A stretch of DNA of 64,000 nt, taken from Scylla paramamosain. Lineage: Eukaryota; Arthropoda; Malacostraca; Decapoda; Portunidae. Numbering within the stretch: the stretch's first letter is position 1; every line of letters begins with the position of its first letter. The translations under genes and the position numbers were made by a program. Below are positions 1 through 12,824 of the stretch, piece by piece. The notes under the pieces are model-generated. The model searched no databases. It was not told the DNA's origin and saw nothing but the letters and a program-made list of their open reading frames with translations. The stretch is taken from assembly GCF_035594125.1 (NCBI RefSeq), contig NW_026973750.1, positions 112,501-176,500 of the forward strand. Direction: 5' to 3'.

Positions 1-3000
1 TTTACCTACAAAAAAACGCGAAAATGCATGTAAAAGCACTCTATATTGGGAAGAAAAAAGGACATTTAGAGAAAAGTGTATAATGATTGTTTTATAGTTT
101 CACAAGAACCACAAGACAAAAAACGCAAAAAGTTTCTTACATACCAAAATGCTAAAACTCATGAATAACACTTTTAATTGAGAAACAGAACTACCTTACC
201 ATATGTGTGTATTTTGAGTGTTTTTCACATTCTTAGCTACGAAAATCCCAAATTACATTTATACATTATTTTGTTACAATATTTTGAGTGTTTTTGATCA
301 TGTTACCTATAAAAACGCTTAAATACAAGCAAAGAACCCTGTGTCTGTGAAACGAAAGGACATTACGAAAATCGTGTATTATGATTGTTTTTAAGTTCCT
401 TAAGTACCAAAAAACTAAAACCCACAAATAGAGAAAAAAATAAATAACTAAAAAAATAGAATTTTTTTTTTGTTATTCATCTACATAGGTATGAAGATGC
501 CAAAATTCAGGCAAAATTCAGGGAAATTATGTAAAAAACACATTATAAAAAAAAAATTTATAGCTTTTTTCCGGAATTATGTACGAAACCCAGAAGTGCA
601 TGGAAAGCCACCTATATGGGGAAATTACACGACTTTACCAGAAATCTGTCTTTTGAGTGTTTTTTCAGCAATTTCAACAATATTACTGAAAACGTGTCTT
701 TTCAGTGATTTACGAAGAAAAACGCTAAAACGGATGCAAGCCAACCAATATGAAGAAATAGAATAACATTACGAAAAAGATATATTTTGAGTATTTTTCA
801 GCTTGTTACCTACAAAAAATGCGAAAATGGATGGAAAGCACTCTATATTGGGAAACAAAAGAACATTACAAGAAACGTGTATAATGAGTGTTTTATAGTT
901 TTAAAAGAACCACGAGGCAATAAACGCAAAAACTCGTGTATATAGAGAAATTTCTTACATACCAAAATGAATAAATTGCATGAATAACACTTTTAATCGA
1001 TAAACAGAACTACCTTACTAAATTATGTATTTTGAGTGTTTTTCACATTCTTAGTTACGAAAATGCCAAATTACATGAGAAACTAGCATCATTTGGGAAA
1101 AAAAAATGACATTACCAGAAAAGTGTCTTTTGAGTGTTTTTCAGCGTGATATCCAACAAAGCACTAAAAAGCAGAACTATCATATTACATGGGAATAAAA
1201 CCAACTTTTACGAAGAATTTGCCTTTAAGTGTTTTTTAACCCCTTATATACCAAACCTTTAAAACGCATGGAAAACAAACTTTATGGAGAAACTTAATAA
1301 CATTGCCAAAAACATGTATTTTGAGTGTTTTTGATCATGTTATATATAAAAACGCTTAAGTATATGCAAAGAACATTATGTTTGGGAAACAAAAGGACAT
1401 TACGAGAAACTTGTATTATGAGTGTTTTTTTTTTAAGTTCCTTAAGTACCAAAAAGCTAAAACCAACAAATAACACTCTTCATGTAGAAAATAAAAAAAA
1501 AATAAATAAAAAATAAAATAAATATGATTTTTTTTTCTTATTCATCTTCATAGGTACCAAGATGGCAAAATTCTGGGAAAATTCAGGGCAATTATGTGAT
1601 AAAAGAATATTATCAAAAAAGTTAGTTTCAGCCCTTTTTTCGGACTGTTATGTACCAAACCCTAAAGTGCATGCAAAGCCTCCAATATGAGGAAATGAAA
1701 CGACCTTACCAGAAATCTGTGTTTTGAGTGTTTTTTAGCATGTTAGTCACCAAAACGATAAATAATAAGCAACTCACTCTATATGGGAATCCAAAACAAA
1801 GTTACTGAAAACGTGTCTTCTCAGTGTTTTACGTAGAAAAACGTTAAAACGGATGGAAACCAACCAATATCAAGAAATAGAAAAACGTTACCAAAAAGGT
1901 ATATTTTGAGTGTTTTTGAACTTTTTACCTATAAAAAACGCGAAAATAGATGCAAAGCACTCTATATTGGGAAACAAAAGGACATTGCAAGAAAAGTGTG
2001 TAATGATTGTTTTATAGTTCAAAAGAACCACAAGGCAAAAAACGCAAAATCTTGTGTATATGGAGAGATGTCCTAGATACCAAAATGCTGAAAATCATGA
2101 ATAACACTCTTAATTGAGAAACAGAACAACCTTACTAAATGCATGTATTTTGAGTGCTTTTCACATTCTTAGTTACCAAAACCCCAAATTCCATGTGAAA
2201 CCACCTTTATCTGAGAGAAAAAATGACATTACCAGAAAAGTGTCTTTTAAGTGTTTTTGAATGTGATAGGCAATAAAGCACTAAAAAGCAGGGCAATCAT
2301 ATTACATTGGAATAACACCAATTTATACCAAAAACTTGCCTTTAAGTGTTTTTGAGCTCCTTATATACAAAACTGCTAAAACGCATGGAAAACACACTTT
2401 ATGGAAAAACAGAATAACATTACCAAAAACATGTTGTCTATAAAAACGCTTAAATACATGCAAACAACATTATGTTTGGGAAACAAAAGTACATTACGAG
2501 AAACGTGTATTATGAGTGTTTTTTTTAAGTTCCTTAAGTACCAAAAAGCTAAAACCCACAAATAACACTCTTTATTTAGAAAAAAAAAAAAAAAAATAGG
2601 AATTTTTTTTCTTTTTTTTTTTTGTTATTCATCTTCATAGGTACCGAGATACCAAAATTCTGGGAAAATTCAGGGCAATCATATGATAAAACAATATTAT
2701 AAAAAAAGTTCATTTCAGCTTTTTTTTCGGAATAGGAATTTTTTTTTTTTATTCATCTTCATAGGTACGGAGATACCAAAATTCTGGGAAAATTCAGGGC
2801 AATCATATGATAAAATAATATTATCAAAAAAGTTAATTTCAGCTTTTTTTTTCGGACCCAACCCTAAAGTGCATGCACAGCCTCCTATATGAGGAAATTA
2901 AACGACCTTACCAGAAATCTGTGTTTTGAGTGTTTTTTTTAGCATGTTAGTCACCAAAACGATAAATAATAAGGAAATCACTCTATATGGGAATCCAAAA

Positions 3001-3930
3001 CAAAGTTACTGAAAACGTGTCTTCTCAGTGTTTTACGTAGAAAAACGCTAAAACGGATGCAAAGCAACGAATATCAAGAAATAGAAAGACGTTACTAAAA
3101 ACGCATATTTTAAATGTTTTTGAGCTTGGTACCTATAAAAAACGCGAAAATTGATGCAAAGCACTCTATATTGGGAAACAAAAGAACATTGCAAGAAAAA
3201 GTGTATAATGAGTGTTTTGTAGTTCAAAAGAACCACAAGGCAAAAAACGCAAAATGTTGTGTATATGGAGAGGTTTCCTAGATACCAAAATGCTAAAACT
3301 CATGTATAACACTATTAATTGAGAAACAGAACAACCTTACTAAATGCGTGTATTTTGAGTGCTTTTAACATTCTTAGTTACCAAAACCCCAAATTGCATG
3401 CAAATATAGATTTGTTGGGAAAAAAAATTACTTTACAAGAAAAGTGTCTTTTGAGTGTTTTTGAGCGTGATAGGCAATAAAACACTAAAAAGGAGGGCAA
3501 TCACATTATATCGGAGTAAAACGAATTTTTACCAAGAACTTGCCTTTAAGTGTTTTTGAGCTCCTTATATACCAAAACACTAACACGCATGCAAAATACA
3601 CTTAATGGTGAAACAGAAGAACATTACCAAAAACATGTATTTTGAGTGTTTTTGATCATGTTACCAATAAAACCGCTTAAATACATGCAAAGAACCCTAT
3701 TTTTGGGAAAAGAAAGGACATTACGAAAAACGTGTATTATGAGTGTTTTTAAGTTCCTTAAGTACCAAAAAAGCTAAAACCCACAAATATCACTTTATAG
3801 AGAAAAAAAAAAAAAAATTTCTTTTTTTGTTTTGTTATTCATCTTCATAGGTACTAAGATGCCAAAATTCTGGGAATATTCTTTGGGAATCGAAAAATAA
3901 ATTACTGAAAACGTGTCTTTTCGGTGTTTT
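1..3930 (+). repeat. Partial super-repeat (right end)
   Basis: The first 700 bases match 11,103-11,880 closely, including the unusual GGACATTTAGAGAAA and TAATGATTGT variants, and the same variants recur near 25,285 and 39,545. HOR units start near 712, 1831 and 3035. A unit type with TTTTAAAAGAACCAC and TTAATCGATAAAC near 895-1000 recurs near 34,870 and 44,280. The unit at 1831 contains an internal tandem duplication (listed separately). The window therefore opens inside an older super-repeat copy. Confidence 0.75.
2596..2861 (+). repeat. 136-bp local tandem duplication
   Basis: The segment from the ATAGGAATTTTTTTT start at 2596 to 2731 repeats immediately from 2732. Both copies contain CATCTTCATAGGTAC, GAGATACCAAAATTC and CAGGGCAATCATATGATAAA, with a few substitutions. 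It explains why the HOR at 1831 is about 1.2 kb. Such a direct duplication within M9b is most simply replication slippage or short unequal exchange. Confidence 0.9.
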
Positions 3931-5452
3931 ACGTAGAAAAACGCTAAAACAAATGAAAACCAACCAATATGAAGAAATAGAATAGCATTACCAAAAAGGT
4001 ATATTTTGAGTGTTTTTGAGATTGTTACCTACAAAAAACGCGAAAATGGATGCAAAGCACTCCCTTTTGGGAAAGATAAGGACATTACGAGAAACATGTA
4101 TAATGAGTGTCTTATTATTTTCGGGCAAAAGAACTTGTGGTTCACAGGAACCACAAGGCAAAAAACGCAAAAACTCGTGTATATAAAGAAGTTTCTTAGA
4201 TACCAATATGCTGAAACTCATGAATAACAATCTTAATTGAGAAACAGAACAACATTACCAAATGCGTGTATTTTGAGTGTTTTTTTTTTCACATTCTTCG
4301 CAAAACCCTAAAAAGCATGCAAAACTAGTTTTATGTGGGAAAAAAATGGCATTACCAGAAGTATCTTTTCAGTGTTTTTGAGCGTGTTAGGCAATAAAGC
4401 ACTAAAAGCAGGGCAATCATATTACATTGGAATAAAACCAACTTTCACCAAGAACTTGCCTTGAAGTGTTTTTCAGCTCCTTACATACCAAATCGCTAGA
4501 ACGCATGCAAAACACTCCTCTATGGAGAAGCAGAATAACATTACCAAAAAACAAGTGTTTTGAGTGTTTTTTTTATCATGTTACCTATAAAAACGCTTAA
4601 ATACATGCAAATATCCCCATATTTGGGAAACGAAAGGACATTACGAGAAATGTGTATTATGAATGTTTTTAAGTTCCTTAAATATCAAAATGTTAAAACC
4701 TACAAATAACACTCTTAATAGAGAAAAAAAAATAAAAAAAAATAGCATTTTAATTTTTTTTGTTATTGATGTTCATAGGTACCAAGATGCCAAAATTCTG
4801 GCAAAATTCAGGGAAATTATGTGGAAAAAATATTATCAAAAAAGTTAATTTTTCCTTTTTTTCGGAGTTATGTTCCAAACCATAAAGTGTATGCAAAAGC
4901 CACCTATCTGATAAAATTTAACGACTTTACAAGAAACATGTCTTTTGAGTGTTTTTCTGCATGTTAGGCACCAAAACGATAAATAATATGAAAGTCACTC
5001 TATATGGAAATCCAAAACAAAATTACTGAAAACGTGTCTTTTAAAAGATTTACGTAGAAAAACGCTAAAACGGATGCAAAGCAACCAATATGAAGAAATA
5101 GAATATTACCAAAAAAGTATACTTTGTGTGTTTTTGAGCTTATTACATGAAAAAAACACGAAAATGGATGCAAAGCACTCTATATAAGGAAAAAAAAAAA
5201 AGGACATAACGAGAAACGTGTATAATGAGTGTTTTGTAGTTTCACCAGAATCACAAGGCGAAAAACGCAAAAACTCGACTATGGAGAAGTTTCTAAGATA
5301 CCAAAATACTGAAACTCATGAATAACACTCTTAATCAAGAAAGAGAAGAACCTTACTAAATGCGTGTATTTTGAGTGTTTTTTTTTACATTTTTAGTTAC
5401 CAAAACCCCAAATTCCATGCAAAACTAGCTTTATGTGGGAAAAAAAATTACC

Positions 5453-5606
5453 CTGAGGCATTTGGGAAGAGTAAGAGAAAATTACAAATTTATGGATGGG
5501 GATGATAGGTGGAAATAGGTAGGCATATTTCATACAAGTACTGCCACTTGTAGGCCTGATGCCTTCTTGCAGATTTACTTATTTCTTATGTTCTTATGTT
5601 CTTATT
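5453..5606 (+). mobile_element. 5'-truncated non-LTR retrotransposon 3' end, copy 1
   Basis: This stretch is unlike the satellite: it is less AT-rich and contains GGCCTGATGCCTTCTTGCAG, and it ends in TTCTTATG units, a short microsatellite tail typical of CR1/L2-like LINEs and SINEs derived from them. A frame from about 5455 reads EAFGKSKRKLQ before an early stop, matching the end of the frame in the longer copy at the window's right end. The flanks are satellite. ATTACC is found just before the 5' end and across the 3' end, which could be a 6-bp target-site duplication or chance. It is a dead fragment. Confidence 0.85.
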
Positions 5607-8600
5607 ACCAAAAGCGTGTATTTTCAGTGTTTTTCAGCTATTACGTGAAAAAAATGCCAAAATGCATGCAAAGCACCCTAAATGAAGAAAAGAGCGATAT
5701 TACGAGAAACGTGCATTATGAGTGTTTTTGAGATTCTTAGGTACAAAAACGCTGAAACTCATGAATAACACTCTTAATTGAGATGCAGAACAACCTTACC
5801 AAATGCGTGTATTTTGAGTGTTTTTCACATTCTTAGTTACCAAAACCCCAAATTGCATGCGAAACTAGCTTTATGTGGAAAAAAAAAAAAATGACATTAC
5901 CAGAAGAGTGTCTTTTGAGTGTTTTTGAGCGTGTTAGGCAATAAAGCACTAAAAAGCAGGGCAATCACATTACATGGGAATAAAACCAAATTTTACCAAG
6001 AACTTCCCTTTAAGTGTTTTTGAGTTCCTTACATATTGAAACGCTATAATGCATGCAAAACACCCTTTATGGAGAAACAGAAAAACATTACCAAAAACAT
6101 GTATTTTGAGTGTTTTTGATCATGTTACCTATAAAAACGCTTAAATACATGCAAAGAACCCTATATTTGGGAAACGAAAGGACATTATGAGAAACGTGTA
6201 TTATGAGTGTTTTTAAGTTCTTTAAGTACCAAAAACCTAAAACCCACAAATAACACTCTTTATAGAGAAAAAAAAAAATAAATAAAAAAAAACATTTTTT
6301 TTTTTTTGTTATTCATCTTCATAGGTACCAAGATGCTAAAATTCTAGCAAAATTCAGGGAAATTATGTGGAAAAAAGAACATTATCAAAAAAGTTAATTT
6401 TAGATTTTTTTCGGACTGTTATGTACCAAACCCTAAAGTGCATGCAAACCCACCTATATATGGAAATTAAACGACTTTACAAGAAACCTGTCTTTTGAGT
6501 GTTTTTTTTTAGCATGTTAGGCACCAAAACGATAAATACCATTGAAGTAACTCAATATCGGAATCCAAAACAAAATTACTGAAAACATGTCTTCTCAGTG
6601 TTTTACGTAAAAAAACGCTAAAACGGATGCAAACCAACCAATACGAAGAAATAGAAAAACATCCCCAAAAACGTATATTTTGAGTGTTTTTGAACTTGTT
6701 ACCTACAAAAAAAAAAAACGCGAAAATGCATGCAAAGCACTCTATATTGGGAAACAAAAGGACATTACGAGAAACGTTTATAATGAGTGTTTTATAGTTT
6801 TACAAGATCCACAAGGCAAAAAACACTAAAACTCGTATATATGGAGAAGTTTCTTAGATACCAAAATACTGAAACTCATGAATAAAACTCTTAATTGAAA
6901 AACAGAACGACCTTACTAAATGCGTGTATTTTGAGTGTTATTTCACATTCTTAGTTAAAAAAAAACGAAATTCCATGCGAATATAGCTTTATGTGGGAAA
7001 AAAATGACTTTACCATAAAAGTGTCTTTTGAGTGTTTTTGAGAGTGTTAGGCAATAAAGCACTAAAAAGTAGGGCAATCACATTACATGGAATAAAACCA
7101 ACGTTTACCAAGAACTTGCCTTTAAGTGTTTTTCAGCTCCTTATATGCGCTAAAACGAATGGAAAACACACTTTATATAGAAACAAAATAACACAACCAA
7201 TAACAGGTATTTTGAGTGTTTTTTAATCATGTTATCTATAAAAAACGCTTATATACATGCAAAGAACCTTATGTTTGGGAAAAGAAAGGATATTACGAGA
7301 AATGTGTATTATGAGTGTTTTCCAGTTCCATAAGAACCAAAAAGCTAAAACCCACAAGTAACATTATGTGATAAAAGATCATTATCAAAAAAGTTAATTT
7401 TAGCTTTTTTACGGACTGTTATTTACCAAACCCTAAAGTGCATGCAAATCCACCTATAAGAGGAAATTAAACGACTTTACCAGAAACCTGTCTTTTGAGT
7501 GATTTTCAGCTTGTTAGGCATCAAAACGATAAATAATATGGAAGTCACTCTATATGAGAATCCAAAACAAAATACTGAAAACGTGTCTTTTCTGTGTTTT
7601 ACGTAGAAAAACGCTAAAACGGATGCAAACCAACAAATATGAAGAAATAGAATATTACCAAAATGGTATATTTTGAGTGTTTTTAATCTTGTTACCTACA
7701 AAAAACGCAAAAAAGGATGCAAAGCACTCTATATTGGGAAACAAAAGGACATTACGAGAAATGTGAATAATGAGTGTTTTATAGTTTCACAAGAACCACA
7801 AGGCAAAAAACACAAAAACTCGTGTATATGAAGAAGTTTCTTAGTTACCAAAATGCTGGTACTCATGAATAACACTCTTAAATGAGAAACATAACAACCT
7901 TACGAAATGCGTGTATTTTGAGTGTTTTTCACATTTTTATTTATCAAAACCCCAAATTGCATGTAAAACTAGCTTTATGTTGGTAAGAAATGGCATTACC
8001 AGAAAAGTGACTTTGAGTGTTTTTGAGCGTGTTAGGCAATAAAGCAGGGCAATAACATTACATTTGAATGAAACCAACTTTTACCAAGAACTTGCCTTTA
8101 AGTTTTTTTTGAGCTCCTTACATACCAAAACGCTAAAACGAATGCAAAACACCCTTTATGGAGAATTAGAATAACATTACCAAAAACATGTATTTTGAGT
8201 GTTTTTGATCATGCTACCTATAAAAACGCAAAAATACATGCAAAGAACCCTATGTTTGGGAAACGAAAGGACATTACGAGAAACGTGTATTATGAGTGTT
8301 TTTAAGTTCCTTAAGAACCAAAAAACTAAAACCCACAAATAACACTCTTTATAAAAAAAAAAAAAATAAATATATAAAAAAAACGGCCTTTTTTTTTTGT
8401 TATTCATCTTCATAGGTACCGAGATGCCAAAATTCTGGCAAAATTTTGGGCAATTATGTGATAAAAAAAATATTATCAAAAAAGTTAATTTTAGCTTTTT
8501 TTTCGGAATGTTATGTACCAAACTCTTAAGTGAATGCAAAGCCACCTACATGAGGAAATTAAACGACTTTATGAGAAACCTTACTTTTGAGTGTTTTTCA

Positions 8601-11600
8601 GTATGTTAGGCACCAAAACGATAATAACATGGAAGTCACTCAATATGGGAATCCAAAACAAAATTACTGAAAACGTGTCTTTTCAGTGTTTTACGTAGAA
8701 AAACGCTAAAAAGGATGCAAACCAACCAATATGAAGAAATAGAATAACATTACGAAAAATGTATATTTTGAATGTTTTTGAGCTTGTTACCTAAAAAAAA
8801 TGCAAAAATGAATGCAAAGTATTGCAAAACAAAAGGACATTCTGAGAAACGTGTATAATGAGTGTTTTATAGTTCCACAAGAACCAAAAGGCAAAAAACG
8901 CAAAAACTCCTGTACCTAGAGAAGTTTCTTAGATATAAAAATGATGAAATTCATGAATAACACTTTTAATTGAGAAACAGAATTACCTTACAAAATGTGT
9001 GTATTTTGAGTGTTTTTCACAATCTTAGTTACGAAAATCCCAAATTACATGCTAAACTAGCTAGTTTCCTAGATACCAAAATGCCGAAACTCATGAATAA
9101 CACTCTTAATTGAGAAACAGAAAAACCTTACTAAATGCGTGCATTTTGAGTGCTTTTCACATTCTTAGTTACCCAAAACCTAAATTGATTGCGAAACCAG
9201 CTTTATGTGGTAAAAAAAAAAAAAAAAACGACATTTTCAGAAAAGTGTCTATTGAGTGTTTTTCAGCGTGATAGGAAGTAAAGCACTAAAAAGAAGGGCA
9301 AACACATTACATGGGAATAAAACCAATGTTTACCAAGAACTTGCCTTTAAGTGTTTTTGAGCTCCTTATATACCAAAACGCTAAAACGCATGCAAAACAC
9401 ACTTTATGGAGAAACAGAATAACATTACCAAAAACAAGTATTTTGAGTGTTTTTGATCATGTTACCAATAAAACGCTTATGTACATGCTAAGAACCCTAT
9501 TTGTGGGAAACGAAAGGACATTACGAGAAACGTGTATTATGAGTATTTTTTAATTCATTAAGTACCAAAAAGCTAAAAGCCACAAATAACTCTCTATTGA
9601 GAAAAAAAAAATTAATATATACGATATTTTTTTTTCTTTCTTATTCATCTTCACAGGTATCGAGGTGCCAAAATTCAAGCAAAATTCATGAAATTTTCTG
9701 AAATAAGAACATTATCAAAAAAATTAATTTTAGCTTTTTTTTCTCTCGACTGTTATGTAGTAAACCCTAAAGTGCATGCAAAACCACCTATATGGGGAAA
9801 TCAAACGTCCTTGCCAGAAAACTGTCTTATGAGTGTTTTTCAGCATGTTAGGCACCAAAACGATAAATAACATGGAAGTCACTCTATATGGGAATCCAAA
9901 ACAAAATTACTGAAAACGTGTCTTTTCGGTGTTTTACGTAGAAAAACGCTAAAACGGATGCAAACCAACCAATATGAAAAAAATAGAATAACATTACAAA
10001 AAAAACTATATTTTGAGTATTTTTGTGCTTGTTACCTACAAAAATGGTGAAAATGGATGCAAAGCATTCCCTGTTGGGAAACAAAAGGACATTACGAGAA
10101 ACGTGTATAATGAGTGTCTTATTATTTTCGAGCAAATGAACTTGTGGTTCACAAGAACCACAAGGCAAAAAGTGCAAAAACTCGTGTATATAAAGAAGTT
10201 TCTTAGATACCAAAATGCTGAAACTCATGAATAACAATCTTAATTGAGAAACAGAGCAATCTTACCAAAAGCGTGTATTTTCAGTGTTTTTCACATTCTT
10301 AGTTAGCAAAATCCCAAATAGCATGCGAAATTAGCTTTATGTGGGAAAAAAATGACATTACCAGAAGTGTCTTTCGAGTGTTTTTGAGCGTGTTTGGCAA
10401 TAAAGCACTAGAAAGCAGGGCAATCACATTACATGGGAATAAAACCAACTTTGACCAAGAACTTGCCATTATGTGTTTTTGAGCTCCTTACATACCGAAA
10501 CTCTAAAACGCATGCAAAACACTCCTTTATGGAGAAGCAGAAAAAATATTACAAAAAAACATGTGTTTTAAGTGTTTTTGATCATGTTACCTATAAAAAC
10601 GCTTAAATACATGCAAAGAACCCTATCTTTGGGAAACGAAAGGACATTACGAAAAACGTGTATTATGAATGTTTTCAAGTTCCTTAAGTACCAAAACGTT
10701 AAAAACCACAAGTAACACTCTTTAAAGAGAAAAAAAAAATAAATAAAAAAAATAAAAAATTCTGCCAAAATTCAGGGAATTTATGTGGAAAAAAGAACAT
10801 GATCAAAAAAATTAATTATAGCTTTTTTTTCGGATTGTTATTTACCAAACCCTAAAGTGCATGCAAAGCCACCTATATGACGAAATTAAACGACTTTACC
10901 AGAAACCTGTCTTTTCAGTGTTTTTCAGCATGTTAGGCACCAAACCGATAAATAATATGGAAGTCAGTCAATATGTGAATCGAAAACAAAATTACTGAAA
11001 ACGTGTCTTTTCAGCGTTTTACGTAGAAAAAAACGCTAAAACAGATGCAAAGCAACGAATATGAAGAAATAGAATAACATCACCAAAACATATTTTTGAG
11101 CTTTTTACCTACAAAAAAACGCGAAAATGGATGTAAAAACACTCTATATTGGGAAGAAAAAAGGACATTTAGAGAAAAGTGTATAATGATTGTTTTATAG
11201 TTTCACAAGAAACACAAGACAAAAAACGCAAAAACTCCTGTATATAGAGAAGTTTCTTACATACCAAAATGCTAAAACTCATGAATAACACTTTTAATTG
11301 AGAAACAGAACTACCTTACCAAATGTGTGTATTTTGAGTGTTTTTCACATTCTTAGTTACGAAAATCCCAAATTACATTTATACATTATTTTGTTACATT
11401 ATTTTGAGCGTTTTTGATCATGTTACCTATAAAAACGCTTAAATACATGCAAAGAACCTTATGTCTGTGAAACGGAAGGACATTACGAAAATCGTGTATT
11501 ATGATTGGTTTTAAGTTCCTTAAGTACCAAAAAACTAAAACCCACAAATAGAGAAAAAAATAATTAACTAAAAAAAATAAAAAAAATTTTTTAGTTATTC

Positions 11601-11650
11601 ATCTACATAGGTATGAAGATGCCAAAATTCAGGCAAAATTTAGGGAAATT

Positions 11651-11716
11651 ATATAAAATTTATTATTATATTATAAATTATTATAATAATTATATAAAAT
11701 TATATATATTATTATA
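11651..11716. repeat. AT-only expansion in an HOR A/T segment
   Basis: A run made only of A and T with TTATTATAT- and ATTATATAA-like words replaces the usual M9b sequence after CAAAATTTAGGGAAATTAT. The homologous place near 530-560 and 26,040-26,060 has only short A-runs. It is a local expansion in one HOR. Confidence 0.8.
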
Positions 11717-12797
11717 AAAAATTTTTTTTTAGCTTTTTTCCGGAATTATGTACCAAACCCAGAAGTGCATGCAAAGCCACCTATATGGGGAAATTACACG
11801 ACTTTACCAGAAATCTGTCTTTTGACTGTTTTTCAGCAATTTCAACAATATTACTGAAAACGTGTCTTTTCAGTGATTTATGAAGAAAAACGCTAAAACG
11901 GATGCAAGCCAACCAATATGAAGAAATAGAATAACATTACGAAAAAGATATATTTTGAGTGCTTTTCAGCTTGTTACCTACAAAAAATGCGAAAATGGAT
12001 GGAAAGCACTCTATATTCGGAAAGAAAAGAACATTACGAAAAACGTGTATAATGAGTGTTTTATAGTTTCACACGAACCACAAGCCAAAAAACGCAAAAA
12101 TTCGTGTATATAGAGAAGTTTCTTATATACCAAAATGCTGAAATGCATGAATAACACTTTTAATTGAAAAACATAACTACCTTACCAAATGTGTGTATTT
12201 TGAGTGTTTTTCACATTCTTAGTTACGAAAATCCCAAATTACATGCGAAACTACCTTCATGTGGGAAAAAAAAACACATTTCCAAAAAAAAGTGTCTTTT
12301 TAGTGTTTTTGAGCGTGATATGCAACAAAGCACTAAAAAGCAGAACAATCACATTACATGGGAATAAAACCAACTTTTACGAAGAACTTGCCTTTAAGAG
12401 TCTTTTAACTCTTTATATACCAAATCGCTAAAACGCATGCAAAGCACCCTTTTTGGAGAAACAGAATAACATTACCAAAAACATGTATTTTGAGTTTTTT
12501 TGATCATGTAACCTATAAAAACGCTTAAATATATGTAAAGGACCCTATGTTTGTATAACAAAAGGACATTACGAAAATCGTGTATGATGAGTGTTTTTAA
12601 GTTCCTTATGTACCAAAAAGCTAAAACGCACAAATAACACTGTTTTGTAGAGAGAAAAAAAAACATTTATTTTTTGTTATTCATCTTCATAGGTACCGAT
12701 ATGCCAAAATTCATGGAAATTTTGTAAAAAAAATCTTTATAAAAAAAATTCTAGCTTTTTTCGGAGTTATGTACAAACCCTGTAGTGCATGCAAATC

Positions 12798-12824
12798 CAT
12801 CTTTACCATCTTTACCATCTTACC
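12798..12824 (+). repeat. Three copies of a 9-bp word
   Basis: The 9-bp word CATCTTTAC occurs twice in full and a third time as CATCTTAC inside M10. Homologous M10 copies have a single CACCTATATG at this place. It is a small slippage product. Confidence 0.8.

Noticed and set aside
5447..5612. ATTACC as a firm target-site duplication
   Set aside because: ATTACC is a common satellite word (CATTACCAGAAA), and the longer copy at 63,738 shows that the 5' end at 5,453 is probably a secondary deletion, so the match may be chance.
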